DNA of 64,000 nucleotides from Dyadobacter sp. CY356 (GTDB lineage: Bacteria; Bacteroidota; Bacteroidia; Cytophagales; Spirosomataceae), in contig NZ_JAJTSZ010000006.1 in the NCBI RefSeq assembly GCF_021440195.1, positions 434,001 through 498,000 of the forward strand, in the 5' to 3' direction. A program made the translations under genes and the position numbers. Positions 16,406 to 26,156 of this stretch are shown here, piece by piece. Within the stretch, counting starts at the first letter, position 1. Each line of letters starts with the position of its first letter. Under the pieces are notes generated by a model. It was not told where the DNA came from, searched no databases, and saw only the letters and a program-made list of their open reading frames with translations.

Positions 16406-19400
16406 GTTCTTTTCTTGAAATCAGCTTGTTTGTACTGGTATCCTTATCAACCGAATCCGATGGAATCGGAATTGGAAGTACGTAAGGAACCTGCAACGTC
16501 GGTCTTGGCATTGTTTTGAAGCGGTTGAAGCTGTGTGTAAACTGCATACTCACTCCGCCTGTCGTCAGCGTACTGTTCAGATACAACGCATTTTGAATAT
16601 TTCGGTTATACGCTTTAGCCCGTATTGATCCGTTAGGCGTCAGCCAATATTCCAAAGTCCATTCCCCTAAAATACTTGTTGCATCATATTGGCTTGCTCC
16701 GGTTACACCCGAACTGATGCGTCCGTCACGTGTGATACGGAAACGGTCATTCAGGAAACGGTAAGAAAAGCGGAGCTGAAGATTATTCAGCGCGTTCTGG
16801 TCAAGTGAAAGTCCGCTGACACCAACTTCCAGTTTTTCATTCAACGTTGACGCCCAGCGGCTGATCTGGTTCGAAACCAGCTCACTGATACTATTTCCAA
16901 CAAAATTCTGGCTGCTTGCCGCATTGACTTCCGGCAAAAGCTGATTGACAACCAGTAAACTACTAACCTGCCGGCTAAGCTCCTGCTCATCCGACTTCAA
17001 TTTTGTTTGAAAAGCTTCCAATTGTCCACGCAAAACACTCAAAGATGGATTATCAAGAATTTGCAGATCATATTTTATCTGCGGAGACATCAGCCTGTCG
17101 GATAAAGAAATTGAAACTTCTACCGGATATCTGCGCGATAGAGCCGACGCAATTGCTTCATTTCCGGAGGTGTTGGCTGATGAAGTATTTGGCAAAACGC
17201 CAACCAGAGAAACCAGCTGGGTATAACCTGCTTTCACATCCAGCTGCGCCCCATAAGGATCGCCCGACCAAACAATCCGGCTTCCTTTTTTTATTGTAAA
17301 CTTCTTATTGATAACATTTTGTAACGTGAAATTATAGTCTCCCTTATCAATTTCATAAGTCCCGACCATCGTAAAATCACCTTTTGTATCAATATTTAAG
17401 TTAAGACGACCGTTCCCATTTGCCCGGATAATATCACCGGTTTGTCTGTCAAATATAATTTCACAGGTCGCGTCAGGTGTAAGATTGAAATTGAAATTCA
17501 TCTTGATACCACCGGCCACTCTGCTTTGCTGTACATCTTTTTCCAGATTAGTACTATCCACTTTTGGTATCTGGCTGACAAACTGGATATAATCCTGCGT
17601 AGCAACTTCCGTCGCGCCATCGAGGGGAATATGAATCCTTGTTCCCTTGTTACTGGTCACGTTGGCTTCGATATTCATATTATCAATCGGGCCAAAAATA
17701 TTGACCGGACCTGTGACATAAGCCGTTCCGTAAAACATCTCATTGTCTTTGACACCAGTATTCAGGATCTTAAAATTGTGCAGATCGGCATTAAAACCTA
17801 AACTGAAATATTTAAATCCATCATGAAAAACCCCGCCGCGCAGAGAAGCCGTATTTCCATCAGGATCAGTTAGGGTGATATTATTTACAGTGATTTCACT
17901 TTCCGTAAAATTGATCTTATCACTAAACGTAAAAATCGATTGCAGATAATCAAACTTCATCCGCCCCTTATCAACCATGATGGATCCATCCAGTACCGGC
18001 GCGTTCAAAGTACCTTTAATCAAAACAGTCCCATGTGCTTTTCCACTGACATCCGAAACCAGTTCTTCCGCAAATGGCTCCAAAGCTTTGAAATCCATGT
18101 CGTTAAAAATAGCTTTCAGATTTAAAGTGTTTGCACTTAATTTAGGACGATAGGAGCCAACAACACTGAATATTCTTCGTGCATCTTTGGTAAGCTCAGC
18201 ATCGATTTGTAACTGGTTATCAAACTGATCCCATTCTCCGGTTCCTGCAAAATTCCCAAATTCATAATTTGCATAACCAAGACTTTCAACATTAAAATTG
18301 GCGTCAAGCACAACGCTGTTATAAGCATCCCGCATTTTTGCAGAACCGTCCATAATTCCCGCAAGCTGCGTATTCAAAACCGGATTGAGTGTTCCCAGTT
18401 TGAAGTTTTTGATATCAAAAAGCAAGGTACGGTCAGGATCGCTGGAAACGGTTCCATTAACCGCCAGCCGTTGTTTTCCATTAATCAGTCCAAGATTACT
18501 AAAAGTGATATCCCGGCCAACAATGGAAATCAAACTATTTGCAGGCATATTCCACTCCTCATCAAGCAGATTAAGTCTCGAATTCTTAAAACTGATATCC
18601 AGACCGGCCGGCAAAAATCTGATTTCCCCCGCCAGATTTGCAAGATTAGTACTTTTGACCTGTCTGATTCTGCCATCAAAATCAATATGATCCACATCCC
18701 AGGTACCTTCCAGTTCCAGTTTTTCCGTTGGTACCAAAACACTGATCTGCTGTTTTGTTGAAGTGACAAGCACCGAAGCGAGAACTTCCGCGCTGTTCAC
18801 AAACTTGGAAGTGGTGACGTCAACTTCCGACTTTATAAATTCATTTTTTCCATAACGCGCTGTGTCCGCCATTGCATTGAAGGACAAAAACGCAGTATTG
18901 TCCATTTTGAATTTCCCTTCCGCTTTGGAACCATGAGAAACGTAAACATCCGGACTAACAAATGCCAGAAACTGTGCTATATTTTTCGTTTCAACCTGAT
19001 AATCAATTTCATACTGCTGCTGGATTATTTTCTTTTCCTTTTTGGCATAATACGCATTCCGGTCAGATTCGTTGTCCAGGAAATATAGCTGATACTCTTC
19101 CAAAACCTGGCTAACATCCTTCCAGGCCCGGGTTGGAACGAAATCGCCTTCAACTTTCGCCGTTAAAAATTCGCTTTCCAGATTAAGTATCCGTTTGTCA
19201 AGCCTTTGTCTGGAAGAAAACAACAAAGTATCAATGACCAGATTTCGTTCTTTTTTTGGTGTAATTAAAAAGGTATTCAGCAGCTTGGCGTCTCCCAACA
19301 ATTCGTCCACCGTATTTCCTGCAACTTTAATATCCAGTTGCGTCCGAAGCGTGATCTCATCTTTGGTGAAACCCAACTGTTTAAGATTTGCTTTTTCAAT

Positions 19401-20996
19401 AATACCTTGCAGATCAAAAGAATTTTTAGGTTTTGAAAGGTCAAATTCCCCTTCCAGATTTACGACCAGGTTTGAATCTTTCGTGCTTACTAATCCATTG
19501 AAATACTGATTCTGAAGATTTCCTTTCAAACCAATATTCCGGTAGTCATAATTTTTAAAACCAACCCTGGTTACCACCGCATCCATGTTGGTGGAAGCAT
19601 TGGCCAGATCCAGTCCTTTACCATGGATCATTCCTGAAAAATCAAGACGCTGCCAGGTTTCAGGTTCATCAATAAGTTTACCGATTTCAAAATCCGACGT
19701 TTTCACATCTCCTGAATAGGTAGTTGTTTTTTCGTCCGTGATATGGAAAACGAGATCACCAGAGGCTTTTCCCAATTCAGAGGAAACAGAGGCATTGACA
19801 TCAAAATCCTGGATGGTACCTTTAAATTTTCCCTCCAAAAGCGTCACTCCGAATTTCTGCAAGGTTTCATGCGATTTCCATTCAGGATAATATTGCACAA
19901 GATCCACCGGTAAAATCTTGGAAAGGGAAAGCTGGAGGTTCATATCGGGACCATTATCCGGCAAACCTTTAAAACCCAGATCACCAAGCAAACGGCTCCC
20001 CTGCCCAAAATGGATATCGGCGTGAGATAGTTCAAAATCATCAACCCGGCCATTAAAATCACCGGACACCTGCCAGGTTTCCCTGAGGCCATCGACATAA
20101 GTTGAAAATAAACCCAGATCGGATGAACTGACTTTACTATTAACAAAATGCGCTCTTAAAAAGACTTTATGATTAAAATCGCCCAGATCGCCAGAGCGGT
20201 TATAGTGAAAACTGATATCATTTCCGATGAAAGAATTTCCGATATGAGCGCTTAGTTCTTTCAGCTCCATTTTCTTCTGACAAAACAAAAAACGAGTATC
20301 AAGATCATGCATTTTCATGCCCGTCCGCCTGTCAACCGTTTTCATATCTCTTGCCAAAAAAGAAATCGTATCTCCCTGTGCCAGGAAATCTTTCAGATCA
20401 GCATTAAGTTTATTAAGCTCAAAATGGGAATAATCAAAAGTCCTGGAACCTTTGTCACGCGGTTTCCTCGGATCGTCATAACGAAAAGTACCGTCAACAA
20501 TTCTTGATTTTCCAATGGTGAAAGGTGTATTATTTTCCGGCGCATTTGCCGGTCTGGGCGTATTGGAAGAAGTTAGTTCAACAATACGGTTTATAAATCC
20601 GTCGATATTCAGATCACCGGATTTTGGGGCGACGATCAGATGGACATTAGGCTGATACAGCGTCACTTCGTCCAGATGAATTTCATTGACAGAATTCTGG
20701 ATAATATTCTGCATATTCAGATTAACATCGATCCGCCCGACATCAATCATATCATTTTGACTGGTATCCTTCACTGAGACACCTTCCAAAGAAACTACAT
20801 CAAACCATTTGATATTTACCTTTGTTATCTCAATGGGATAACCCATCTTTTCTGAAATCCTGGCCGTTGCGGTTTGTACCAGAAATGTTTGAACCGAAGG
20901 AAACTGTACGGCGATTGTGACGATCCCAAGCGCTAAGAGCGCAAAGATCATGAGCACAACCAGTACATTGGTGATCGCCTTCAGGGTTTTTAACAT
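16395..20996 (-). CDS. tamB: TamB/DUF490 translocation and assembly module protein
   Basis: A very long protein (1533 residues) with one N-terminal membrane anchor (about 12-32), then a long run of beta-strand repeats typical of AsmA/TamB proteins. It ends in the DUF490 (TamB C-terminal) domain from about residue 1100, with the typical RANGNGRLNLNID and GTYEIDKGDYNFTLQN. Such proteins form a hydrophobic groove bridging inner and outer membranes and help move phospholipid or assemble outer-membrane proteins. The start is 72 bases from the divergent tsaD gene. No TamA-like partner is in the window, so the partner gene must be elsewhere. Confidence 0.9.
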   Translation of the reverse strand: MLKTLKAITNVLVVLMIFALLALGIVTIAVQFPSVQTFLVQTATARISEKMGYPIEITKVNIKWFDVVSLEGVSVKDTSQNDMIDVGRIDVNLNMQNIIQNSVNEIHLDEVTLYQPNVHLIVAPKSGDLNIDGFINRIVELTSSNTPRPANAPENNTPFTIGKSRIVDGTFRYDDPRKPRDKGSRTFDYSHFELNKLNADLKDFLAQGDTISFLARDMKTVDRRTGMKMHDLDTRFLFCQKKMELKELSAHIGNSFIGNDISFHYNRSGDLGDFNHKVFLRAHFVNSKVSSSDLGLFSTYVDGLRETWQVSGDFNGRVDDFELSHADIHFGQGSRLLGDLGFKGLPDNGPDMNLQLSLSKILPVDLVQYYPEWKSHETLQKFGVTLLEGKFKGTIQDFDVNASVSSELGKASGDLVFHITDEKTTTYSGDVKTSDFEIGKLIDEPETWQRLDFSGMIHGKGLDLANASTNMDAVVTRVGFKNYDYRNIGLKGNLQNQYFNGLVSTKDSNLVVNLEGEFDLSKPKNSFDLQGIIEKANLKQLGFTKDEITLRTQLDIKVAGNTVDELLGDAKLLNTFLITPKKERNLVIDTLLFSSRQRLDKRILNLESEFLTAKVEGDFVPTRAWKDVSQVLEEYQLYFLDNESDRNAYYAKKEKKIIQQQYEIDYQVETKNIAQFLAFVSPDVYVSHGSKAEGKFKMDNTAFLSFNAMADTARYGKNEFIKSEVDVTTSKFVNSAEVLASVLVTSTKQQISVLVPTEKLELEGTWDVDHIDFDGRIRQVKSTNLANLAGEIRFLPAGLDISFKNSRLNLLDEEWNMPANSLISIVGRDITFSNLGLINGKQRLAVNGTVSSDPDRTLLFDIKNFKLGTLNPVLNTQLAGIMDGSAKMRDAYNSVVLDANFNVESLGYANYEFGNFAGTGEWDQFDNQLQIDAELTKDARRIFSVVGSYRPKLSANTLNLKAIFNDMDFKALEPFAEELVSDVSGKAHGTVLIKGTLNAPVLDGSIMVDKGRMKFDYLQSIFTFSDKINFTESEITVNNITLTDPDGNTASLRGGVFHDGFKYFSLGFNADLHNFKILNTGVKDNEMFYGTAYVTGPVNIFGPIDNMNIEANVTSNKGTRIHIPLDGATEVATQDYIQFVSQIPKVDSTNLEKDVQQSRVAGGIKMNFNFNLTPDATCEIIFDRQTGDIIRANGNGRLNLNIDTKGDFTMVGTYEIDKGDYNFTLQNVINKKFTIKKGSRIVWSGDPYGAQLDVKAGYTQLVSLVGVLPNTSSANTSGNEAIASALSRRYPVEVSISLSDRLMSPQIKYDLQILDNPSLSVLRGQLEAFQTKLKSDEQELSRQVSSLLVVNQLLPEVNAASSQNFVGNSISELVSNQISRWASTLNEKLEVGVSGLSLDQNALNNLQLRFSYRFLNDRFRITRDGRISSGVTGASQYDATSILGEWTLEYWLTPNGSIRAKAYNRNIQNALYLNSTLTTGGVSMQFTHSFNRFKTMPRPTLQVPYVLPIPIPSDSVDKDTSTNKLISRKELMR

Positions 20997-21068
20997 ATAT
21001 AGCTTCGCAGCATATTCCTGCGTATCTTATCGTTAATTGCTTATTTTTGCGAATATTATTCAAATTTC

Positions 21069-22067
21069 ATGAACATTCTCGCTATTGAGTCGTCTTGTGA
21101 TGAGACTTCGGCTTCTGTTTTATCTAACGGCAAAATTTGCTCCAATGTTGTTGCCACGCAGCTCATTCATACACAATATGGCGGCGTTGTTCCGGAGTTG
21201 GCGTCGCGTGCACATCAGCAACACATTCTGCCAGTGGTAGATAAAGCTTTGACTGATGCAAAAGTAACAAAAAAAGACCTTGATGCCATTGCTTTTACAA
21301 AAGGACCGGGATTATTAGGTGCGTTGCTGGTTGGAACTTCCTTTGCCAAATCCATGGCACTTGGGCTTGGGTTGCCGCTTATTGAAGTAAATCATATGCA
21401 GGCGCATGTATTAGCCCATTTTATTCAGGATCCAAAACCGGAATTTCCTTTTTTATGCCTGACTGTGAGCGGCGGACATACTCAAATTGTCAAAATAACC
21501 AGTCCGCTGGAAATGGAAGTGATTGGCCAGACAAGGGATGATGCTGTGGGAGAAGCTTTTGATAAAACCGCAAAATTGCTGGATCTGCCTTATCCGGGTG
21601 GCCCATTAATTGATAAATATGCCAAAACAGGAAATCCGCTGGCTTATGCTTTTCCCTTACCGGAAATGCCTGAACTTGATTTTTCTTTTAGTGGGATCAA
21701 AACTTCATTCATGTATTTTCTGCAAAAACAGGTTCGTGAAAATCCGGATTTCATTCAGGAAAACATTGAAGATATTTGCGCCAGCGTTCAGCATACACTG
21801 GTCAATATCCTGTTGAAAAAATTAAAAAAAGCTGCCAAGGAAACCGGAATTAAAGAAATTGCGATTGCTGGTGGTGTTTCTGCCAATTCAGGATTGAGAA
21901 CTTCGCTTTTGGAACTTGGACAGCAGTTAAATTGGAAAGTTTATATTCCTGATTTTGAATATTGCACTGATAATGCCGCGATGATTGCGATGGCGGCTCA
22001 TTATAAATATTTAAATGATGATTTTTGCGACCAGACGGTAAGTCCGATGGCCAGAATGGAATTCTAA
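21069..22067 (+). CDS. tsaD: tRNA N6-adenosine threonylcarbamoyltransferase
   Basis: Catalyses transfer of the threonylcarbamoyl group to A37 of ANN-decoding tRNAs, with TsaB and TsaE. The 332-residue length is normal. The N-terminus is NILAIESSCDETS. The metal ligands are H109 and H113 in NHMQAHVLAH, and the nucleotide-binding region shows GGVSANSGL and a late aspartate in CTDNAAMIA. It is the first of a probable three-gene unit (tsaD, MOSC protein, membrane protein) with gaps of 20 and 10 bases. A TATTTTTG -7 element is seen at 21042-21049. Confidence 0.96.
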   Translation: MNILAIESSCDETSASVLSNGKICSNVVATQLIHTQYGGVVPELASRAHQQHILPVVDKALTDAKVTKKDLDAIAFTKGPGLLGALLVGTSFAKSMALGLGLPLIEVNHMQAHVLAHFIQDPKPEFPFLCLTVSGGHTQIVKITSPLEMEVIGQTRDDAVGEAFDKTAKLLDLPYPGGPLIDKYAKTGNPLAYAFPLPEMPELDFSFSGIKTSFMYFLQKQVRENPDFIQENIEDICASVQHTLVNILLKKLKKAAKETGIKEIAIAGGVSANSGLRTSLLELGQQLNWKVYIPDFEYCTDNAAMIAMAAHYKYLNDDFCDQTVSPMARMEF

Positions 22068-22087
22068 TTCCCCCAAAATACTGAAAT

Positions 22088-22885
22088 ATGGTACTCTCAG
22101 AAATCTGGATTTATCCAATAAAATCACTGGCCGGAATCCGTTTGACAGAAGCGCAGGTTGAAGAAAAAGGGCTTCAATATGACCGAAGATGGATGATTGT
22201 TGATGAAAACAATCGTTTCCTCACGCAAAGGGAATATCCAAAAATGGCCATGCTGAAAGTTGCTATAAATGAAAGTGGCTTGATCATTTTAAGTCGCGTG
22301 GAAACAGATAATTTAGTTCATGTTCCTTTTCAGGCTATATCAGCAATTCCTGTTAATGTAACGGTTTGGGACGATCAAGTGGAGGCGCTTACAGTGAGTG
22401 ATGAAGTTGACAAATGGCTTTCTGAGCAATTATCACTGAACGTAAAACTGGTGATCATGCCTGAATCCAGTGAACGGAAAGCGGATCCGCGTTATGCCAA
22501 AAATAATGAAAATGTCAGTTTCGCCGATGGATTCCCATTTTTACTGATTTCGCAAGCTTCACTTGATCATCTTAATGAACAATTGGAAACACCAATCGTA
22601 ATGCAGCGTTTCCGCCCCAACTTTGTAGTAACAGGGACAAATCCTCATGCAGAAGATGACTGGAAATCGATTCAGATTGGTGGATTGTTTTTTGATATAG
22701 TAAAGCCTTGTGCGCGGTGCGTACTCACAACCATTGATCCTGAAACAGCAGAAAAAGGTAAGGAGCCGCTTAAAACCCTGGCGACTTACAGACGTGTTAA
22801 CAATAAAATACTCTTTGGACAGAATGTTGTAACAAGACAAGACGGACTGATCAAAGAGGGCGACCAGATTTCATTATTAGAATAA
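22088..22885 (+). CDS. MOSC domain protein
   Basis: A 265-residue protein with an N-terminal MOSC beta-barrel domain (SEIWIYPIKSLAGI, YDRRWMIVDENNRFLTQRE) and a C-terminal MOSC domain. The C-terminal domain contains RFRPNFVV and the conserved cysteine in KPCARCVLTTIDPET. Members of this group bind molybdenum cofactor through that cysteine and either carry it or reduce N-hydroxylated compounds (YcbX/mARC type). The architecture matches YcbX without its ferredoxin domain. No molybdopterin synthesis gene is nearby. Confidence 0.88.
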   Translation: MVLSEIWIYPIKSLAGIRLTEAQVEEKGLQYDRRWMIVDENNRFLTQREYPKMAMLKVAINESGLIILSRVETDNLVHVPFQAISAIPVNVTVWDDQVEALTVSDEVDKWLSEQLSLNVKLVIMPESSERKADPRYAKNNENVSFADGFPFLLISQASLDHLNEQLETPIVMQRFRPNFVVTGTNPHAEDDWKSIQIGGLFFDIVKPCARCVLTTIDPETAEKGKEPLKTLATYRRVNNKILFGQNVVTRQDGLIKEGDQISLLE

Positions 22886-22895
22886 AAAGTTTTTT

Positions 22896-23759
22896 GTGAA
22901 AATAGATTTACTCAACGATACCTTAAATATTGTCCGCAAATTCCGTCCTATTCATTTGCACTGGGCAAACATTGATCTGGCAGCCGGTGCCATGATGTGC
23001 CAACTGGCTTTCAATCGCCTGCCAACGGGAAAAACTTCTGTTAACCTTACCGTAAATTTAGTTTTGGGCCTGGCTGTTTTTGTCATTTCCTCCATGAACA
23101 GGCTTTTGGATAACAGAAAACCGGCCAGAACAGAGATGAAGCGATTTTTACCAAACCAGAAAAACCGGATCACTTATTTGGAAGTGGTTGCTGGTGGATT
23201 GGTAACCGGGATTTTTATTGCTTTTTATTTGCCCCCAAATGTTTGGAAAATTGCCATTGGACTGACTGTTATCTCTGGAATCAGCGTTTGGTTAATATCT
23301 TTATTACCCGAACGAAGTCCGTTACATACGCTTCGGGCACCCGTTTCTGTTATTATTTTAACAGCCGGGATACTAGCTTTTACTTTGTTCTCAAACCAGG
23401 AAATTGTTAAAGAAATTAAATATTCAGCGGCTTTATTTTTTCTGATCGTAATACAAAACTTCCTGCTTTCATCTTATTATCAATCTGTTGAATATCCGAA
23501 TGTTTCAAATGTGGCAGGTTTACTGAAAGCACCTTTATCCGGAAAAATTATACATTTTCTCACATTGGCTATTATTGCCGGTGGCGTGGGCATTTGCCTT
23601 CATACAGAATTTCGGTATACCCAACGCTTTTCTGTTATTTTGATGATGATGGCTGTCCTGCAATCTTTTATGTTACAAAATTCCGGATTTATGCAAAAGA
23701 ATAAATATAAAGGAATGCTGATTGTTATGGTTTTGCTTATACCGCTGCTGATCCTCTAA
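22896..23759 (+). CDS. Polytopic membrane protein, distantly UbiA-like
   Basis: A 287-residue protein starting with GTG, ten bases after the MOSC gene. It has about eight or nine hydrophobic segments. The segment SSMNRLLDNRKPARTEMKRF after the second membrane helix recalls the NDxxD-type prenyl-diphosphate site of UbiA prenyltransferases but lacks the full aspartate pattern, so enzyme activity is doubtful. I recognise no specific family. It ends about 40 bases before a very strong terminator. Confidence 0.6.
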   Translation: MKIDLLNDTLNIVRKFRPIHLHWANIDLAAGAMMCQLAFNRLPTGKTSVNLTVNLVLGLAVFVISSMNRLLDNRKPARTEMKRFLPNQKNRITYLEVVAGGLVTGIFIAFYLPPNVWKIAIGLTVISGISVWLISLLPERSPLHTLRAPVSVIILTAGILAFTLFSNQEIVKEIKYSAALFFLIVIQNFLLSSYYQSVEYPNVSNVAGLLKAPLSGKIIHFLTLAIIAGGVGICLHTEFRYTQRFSVILMMMAVLQSFMLQNSGFMQKNKYKGMLIVMVLLIPLLIL

Positions 23760-23801
23760 TAAATAATGAGAGCATGATTGAAGGGTAGAATGAGTGAATG
23801 C

Positions 23802-23845
23802 AAAAAAAGAGCCCATTTTTTGGTTGAAAAATGGGCTCTTTTTTT
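23802..23845. terminator. Strong bidirectional terminator
   Basis: A 19-base perfect inverted repeat (AAAAAAAGAGCCCATTTTT and its complement) around a six-base loop lies between the convergent membrane-protein gene and lpxA. A and T runs serve both strands. Confidence 0.9.
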
Positions 23846-23857
23846 GTCTTACTTATC

Positions 23858-24670
23858 TTATGACTGGGACTCCGTGTCTCCGGTTCCGTAAGTCTGGAAT
23901 GGGCTTTTCATGATTCCTCTTTCTGAATTACGCACAAAGTTTACAACTTCGTCGCGTTCGTTTGATGGAGGTAATTCTAGTTCAATTTTTTGTAATGCTT
24001 CGGCGTTGTTCAGGCCGCGCATGTAAATATACCGGTAAATGTTCTGGATCTCAATGATTTTCTCGTTGCTATAACCTCTGCGGCGTAAGCCAACGGAGTT
24101 GATACCAGCATAAGAAATTGGCTCACGGGCAGCTTTTGTAAATGGCGGAACGTCTTTACGCACAAGAGAAGCTCCTGAAACAAAAGAATGCGCACCGATC
24201 TTAACAAACTGATGTACAGCACTCATCGCACTCACAATCGCCCAGTCGTCCACGTGAACGTGACCCGCCATTTGCACATTATTTCCAATGATACAATTAT
24301 TTCCTACACGGCAATCATGTGCTACGTGCGCATAAGCCATAATCAAACAGCCAGATCCAACCACCGTTTTCCAGTGTTCCTCTGTACCACGGCTGATGGT
24401 TGCATATTCACGTACAATGGTATTATCGCCAATAATGGTCAGCGTGTATTCATTGTTATATTTTAAATCCTGAGGTGTTGACGAAATCACAGCTCCGGAA
24501 AATATACGGCAATTTTTCCCGATTCGCGCACCTGCATTTATTACTGCATGTGAGCCTATCCAGGTACCTTCACCTATTTCTACATCTGCATGTATCATAG
24601 CGAAAGGTTCGATTTCTACATTCGCAGCGATCTTCGCGTCTGAATGAATATATGCTAACTGTTGTGTCAT
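23858..24670 (-). CDS. lpxA: UDP-N-acetylglucosamine O-acyltransferase
   Basis: First enzyme of lipid A synthesis; it adds the 3-hydroxyacyl chain to UDP-GlcNAc. The 270-residue protein is a left-handed beta-helix of hexapeptide repeats followed by a helical C-terminus. Conserved parts are AHDCRVGNNCIIGNN with the catalytic histidine and GINSVGLRRRGY near residue 190. It overlaps the lpxC-fabZ gene by four bases, and with lpxD the three form one lipid A operon on the minus strand. Confidence 0.96.
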   Translation of the reverse strand: MTQQLAYIHSDAKIAANVEIEPFAMIHADVEIGEGTWIGSHAVINAGARIGKNCRIFSGAVISSTPQDLKYNNEYTLTIIGDNTIVREYATISRGTEEHWKTVVGSGCLIMAYAHVAHDCRVGNNCIIGNNVQMAGHVHVDDWAIVSAMSAVHQFVKIGAHSFVSGASLVRKDVPPFTKAAREPISYAGINSVGLRRRGYSNEKIIEIQNIYRYIYMRGLNNAEALQKIELELPPSNERDEVVNFVRNSERGIMKSPFQTYGTGDTESQS

Positions 24671-26058
24671 TTTTTCTTTACTAGACTTGCGATCATATCT
24701 GCTTCACACACCAGCTGTCCGGACACATATCCCCGGCCGCTCATTTTTACGATACCGCGTTTCATCGGCGAGGTAAAAACACATTTGAATATCACAGTAT
24801 CACCAGGGAAAACATTTCTACGGAAACGGCAAGCGTCTATTCCAATTAAATAAGGCCAGTAATTGTCAGGATCCGGCACACTGCTCAATACCAGAATACC
24901 TCCGGTCTGGGCCATGGCTTCCAATTGAAGAACACCTGGCATTACAGGATTTCCAGGAAAGTGCCCAACGAAATATTCCTCATTGATGGTTACATTTTTG
25001 ACACCCACCACGCTATTTTCATCCAGGGCAATGATCTTATCAATCATCTGGAAAGGATAACGATGCGCAAGTAACTCACCAATTTGCTTGATATCAAGAA
25101 CCGGTGCTTTATTAGGGTCATAAGAAGGAATATCTCCTTTTCCTGACTTGATGAGTTTTTTTATCTTTTTTGCCAGTGCTACGTTTGCAGCATGTCCCGG
25201 ACGTGCTGCCAGAATCTGGGCTTTTATAGGCCGGCCAATCAGCGCAAGATCACCAATAAGATCCAGCAGTTTGTGGCGGGCCATTTCATTCGGGTAATGC
25301 AATTCTACATTATTCAGAATTCCCTTCGTTTTGTCAACACTTACTTTCGGCTTGTTAAGCAACTGAGACAAATGATCCAGTTCACCTTCTTTTACGTCAC
25401 GGTCCACAATGACAATGGCGTTGGTAAGGTCTCCTCCTTTGATCAGATTTTGTTTATACAATGCTTCAAGTTCATGCAAAAACACAAATGTCCGGCATTT
25501 TGCGATATCGTCTTTAAACAAAGTAATATCGTTCAATGAAGCATGCTGACTGCTGATTACCTTGGAATTGTAATCAACCATGACCGTCAATCTATAATCA
25601 GAGAGTGGCAAAGCAGCCATCTCGATGTCATTTTCCTTGTTTTTATAATGAACGTATTCCGGAACTTCGAAATAGTTACGGTAAGCATTTTGTTCCTCAA
25701 TACCGGCATCCATTAATGCATCGATAAATTTGATAGAACTTCCATCCATGATCGGAGGCTCAGGACCATCCAGCTGTATCAGGACATTGTCAATCTGCAA
25801 ACCTACCAAAGCAGCAAGCGTATGTTCGACAGTATGGATACGGGCACCATTTTGTTCAATGGTTGTCCCGCGGGACAAGTCTACCACATTATCAACATCT
25901 GCGTCAACAATAGGCTGATTTGGTAAATCAACACGTTGAAATTTATAACCGTGATTGGCTGCGGCAGGAACAAAAGTCATCGTTGCCACGACACCCGTGT
26001 GTAAACCCACTCCCGTAACTGATACGGATTTCTTAATGGTTTGTTGTTTTTCGTTCAT
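24667..26058 (-). CDS. lpxC-fabZ: Bifunctional LpxC/FabZ: UDP-3-O-acyl-GlcNAc deacetylase and hydroxyacyl-ACP dehydratase
   Basis: A fusion of 463 residues. The LpxC part (about 1-305) begins with the usual SVSVTGVGLHTG and has the zinc ligand H79 in HTVEHTLAAL, with later ligands in HKLLDLIGDLAL. The FabZ part (about 315-463) has the hotdog motif HFPGNPVMPGVLQLE with H366 and E380. LpxC commits the cell to lipid A, while FabZ draws the same hydroxyacyl-ACP pool towards fatty acids, so fusion ties the two branches together. This fusion is a known trait of Bacteroidota. It lies between lpxD and lpxA. Confidence 0.97.
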   Translation of the reverse strand: MNEKQQTIKKSVSVTGVGLHTGVVATMTFVPAAANHGYKFQRVDLPNQPIVDADVDNVVDLSRGTTIEQNGARIHTVEHTLAALVGLQIDNVLIQLDGPEPPIMDGSSIKFIDALMDAGIEEQNAYRNYFEVPEYVHYKNKENDIEMAALPLSDYRLTVMVDYNSKVISSQHASLNDITLFKDDIAKCRTFVFLHELEALYKQNLIKGGDLTNAIVIVDRDVKEGELDHLSQLLNKPKVSVDKTKGILNNVELHYPNEMARHKLLDLIGDLALIGRPIKAQILAARPGHAANVALAKKIKKLIKSGKGDIPSYDPNKAPVLDIKQIGELLAHRYPFQMIDKIIALDENSVVGVKNVTINEEYFVGHFPGNPVMPGVLQLEAMAQTGGILVLSSVPDPDNYWPYLIGIDACRFRRNVFPGDTVIFKCVFTSPMKRGIVKMSGRGYVSGQLVCEADMIASLVKKK

Positions 26059-26156
26059 TATATTCTCCTAATCTACTAAAAGGCTGCGGGGCTCGCGGTT
26101 GCCAAAATCTGAGCGTTTATAACCCAAACTTAATTATTTAATTCCTTTCTATATTT

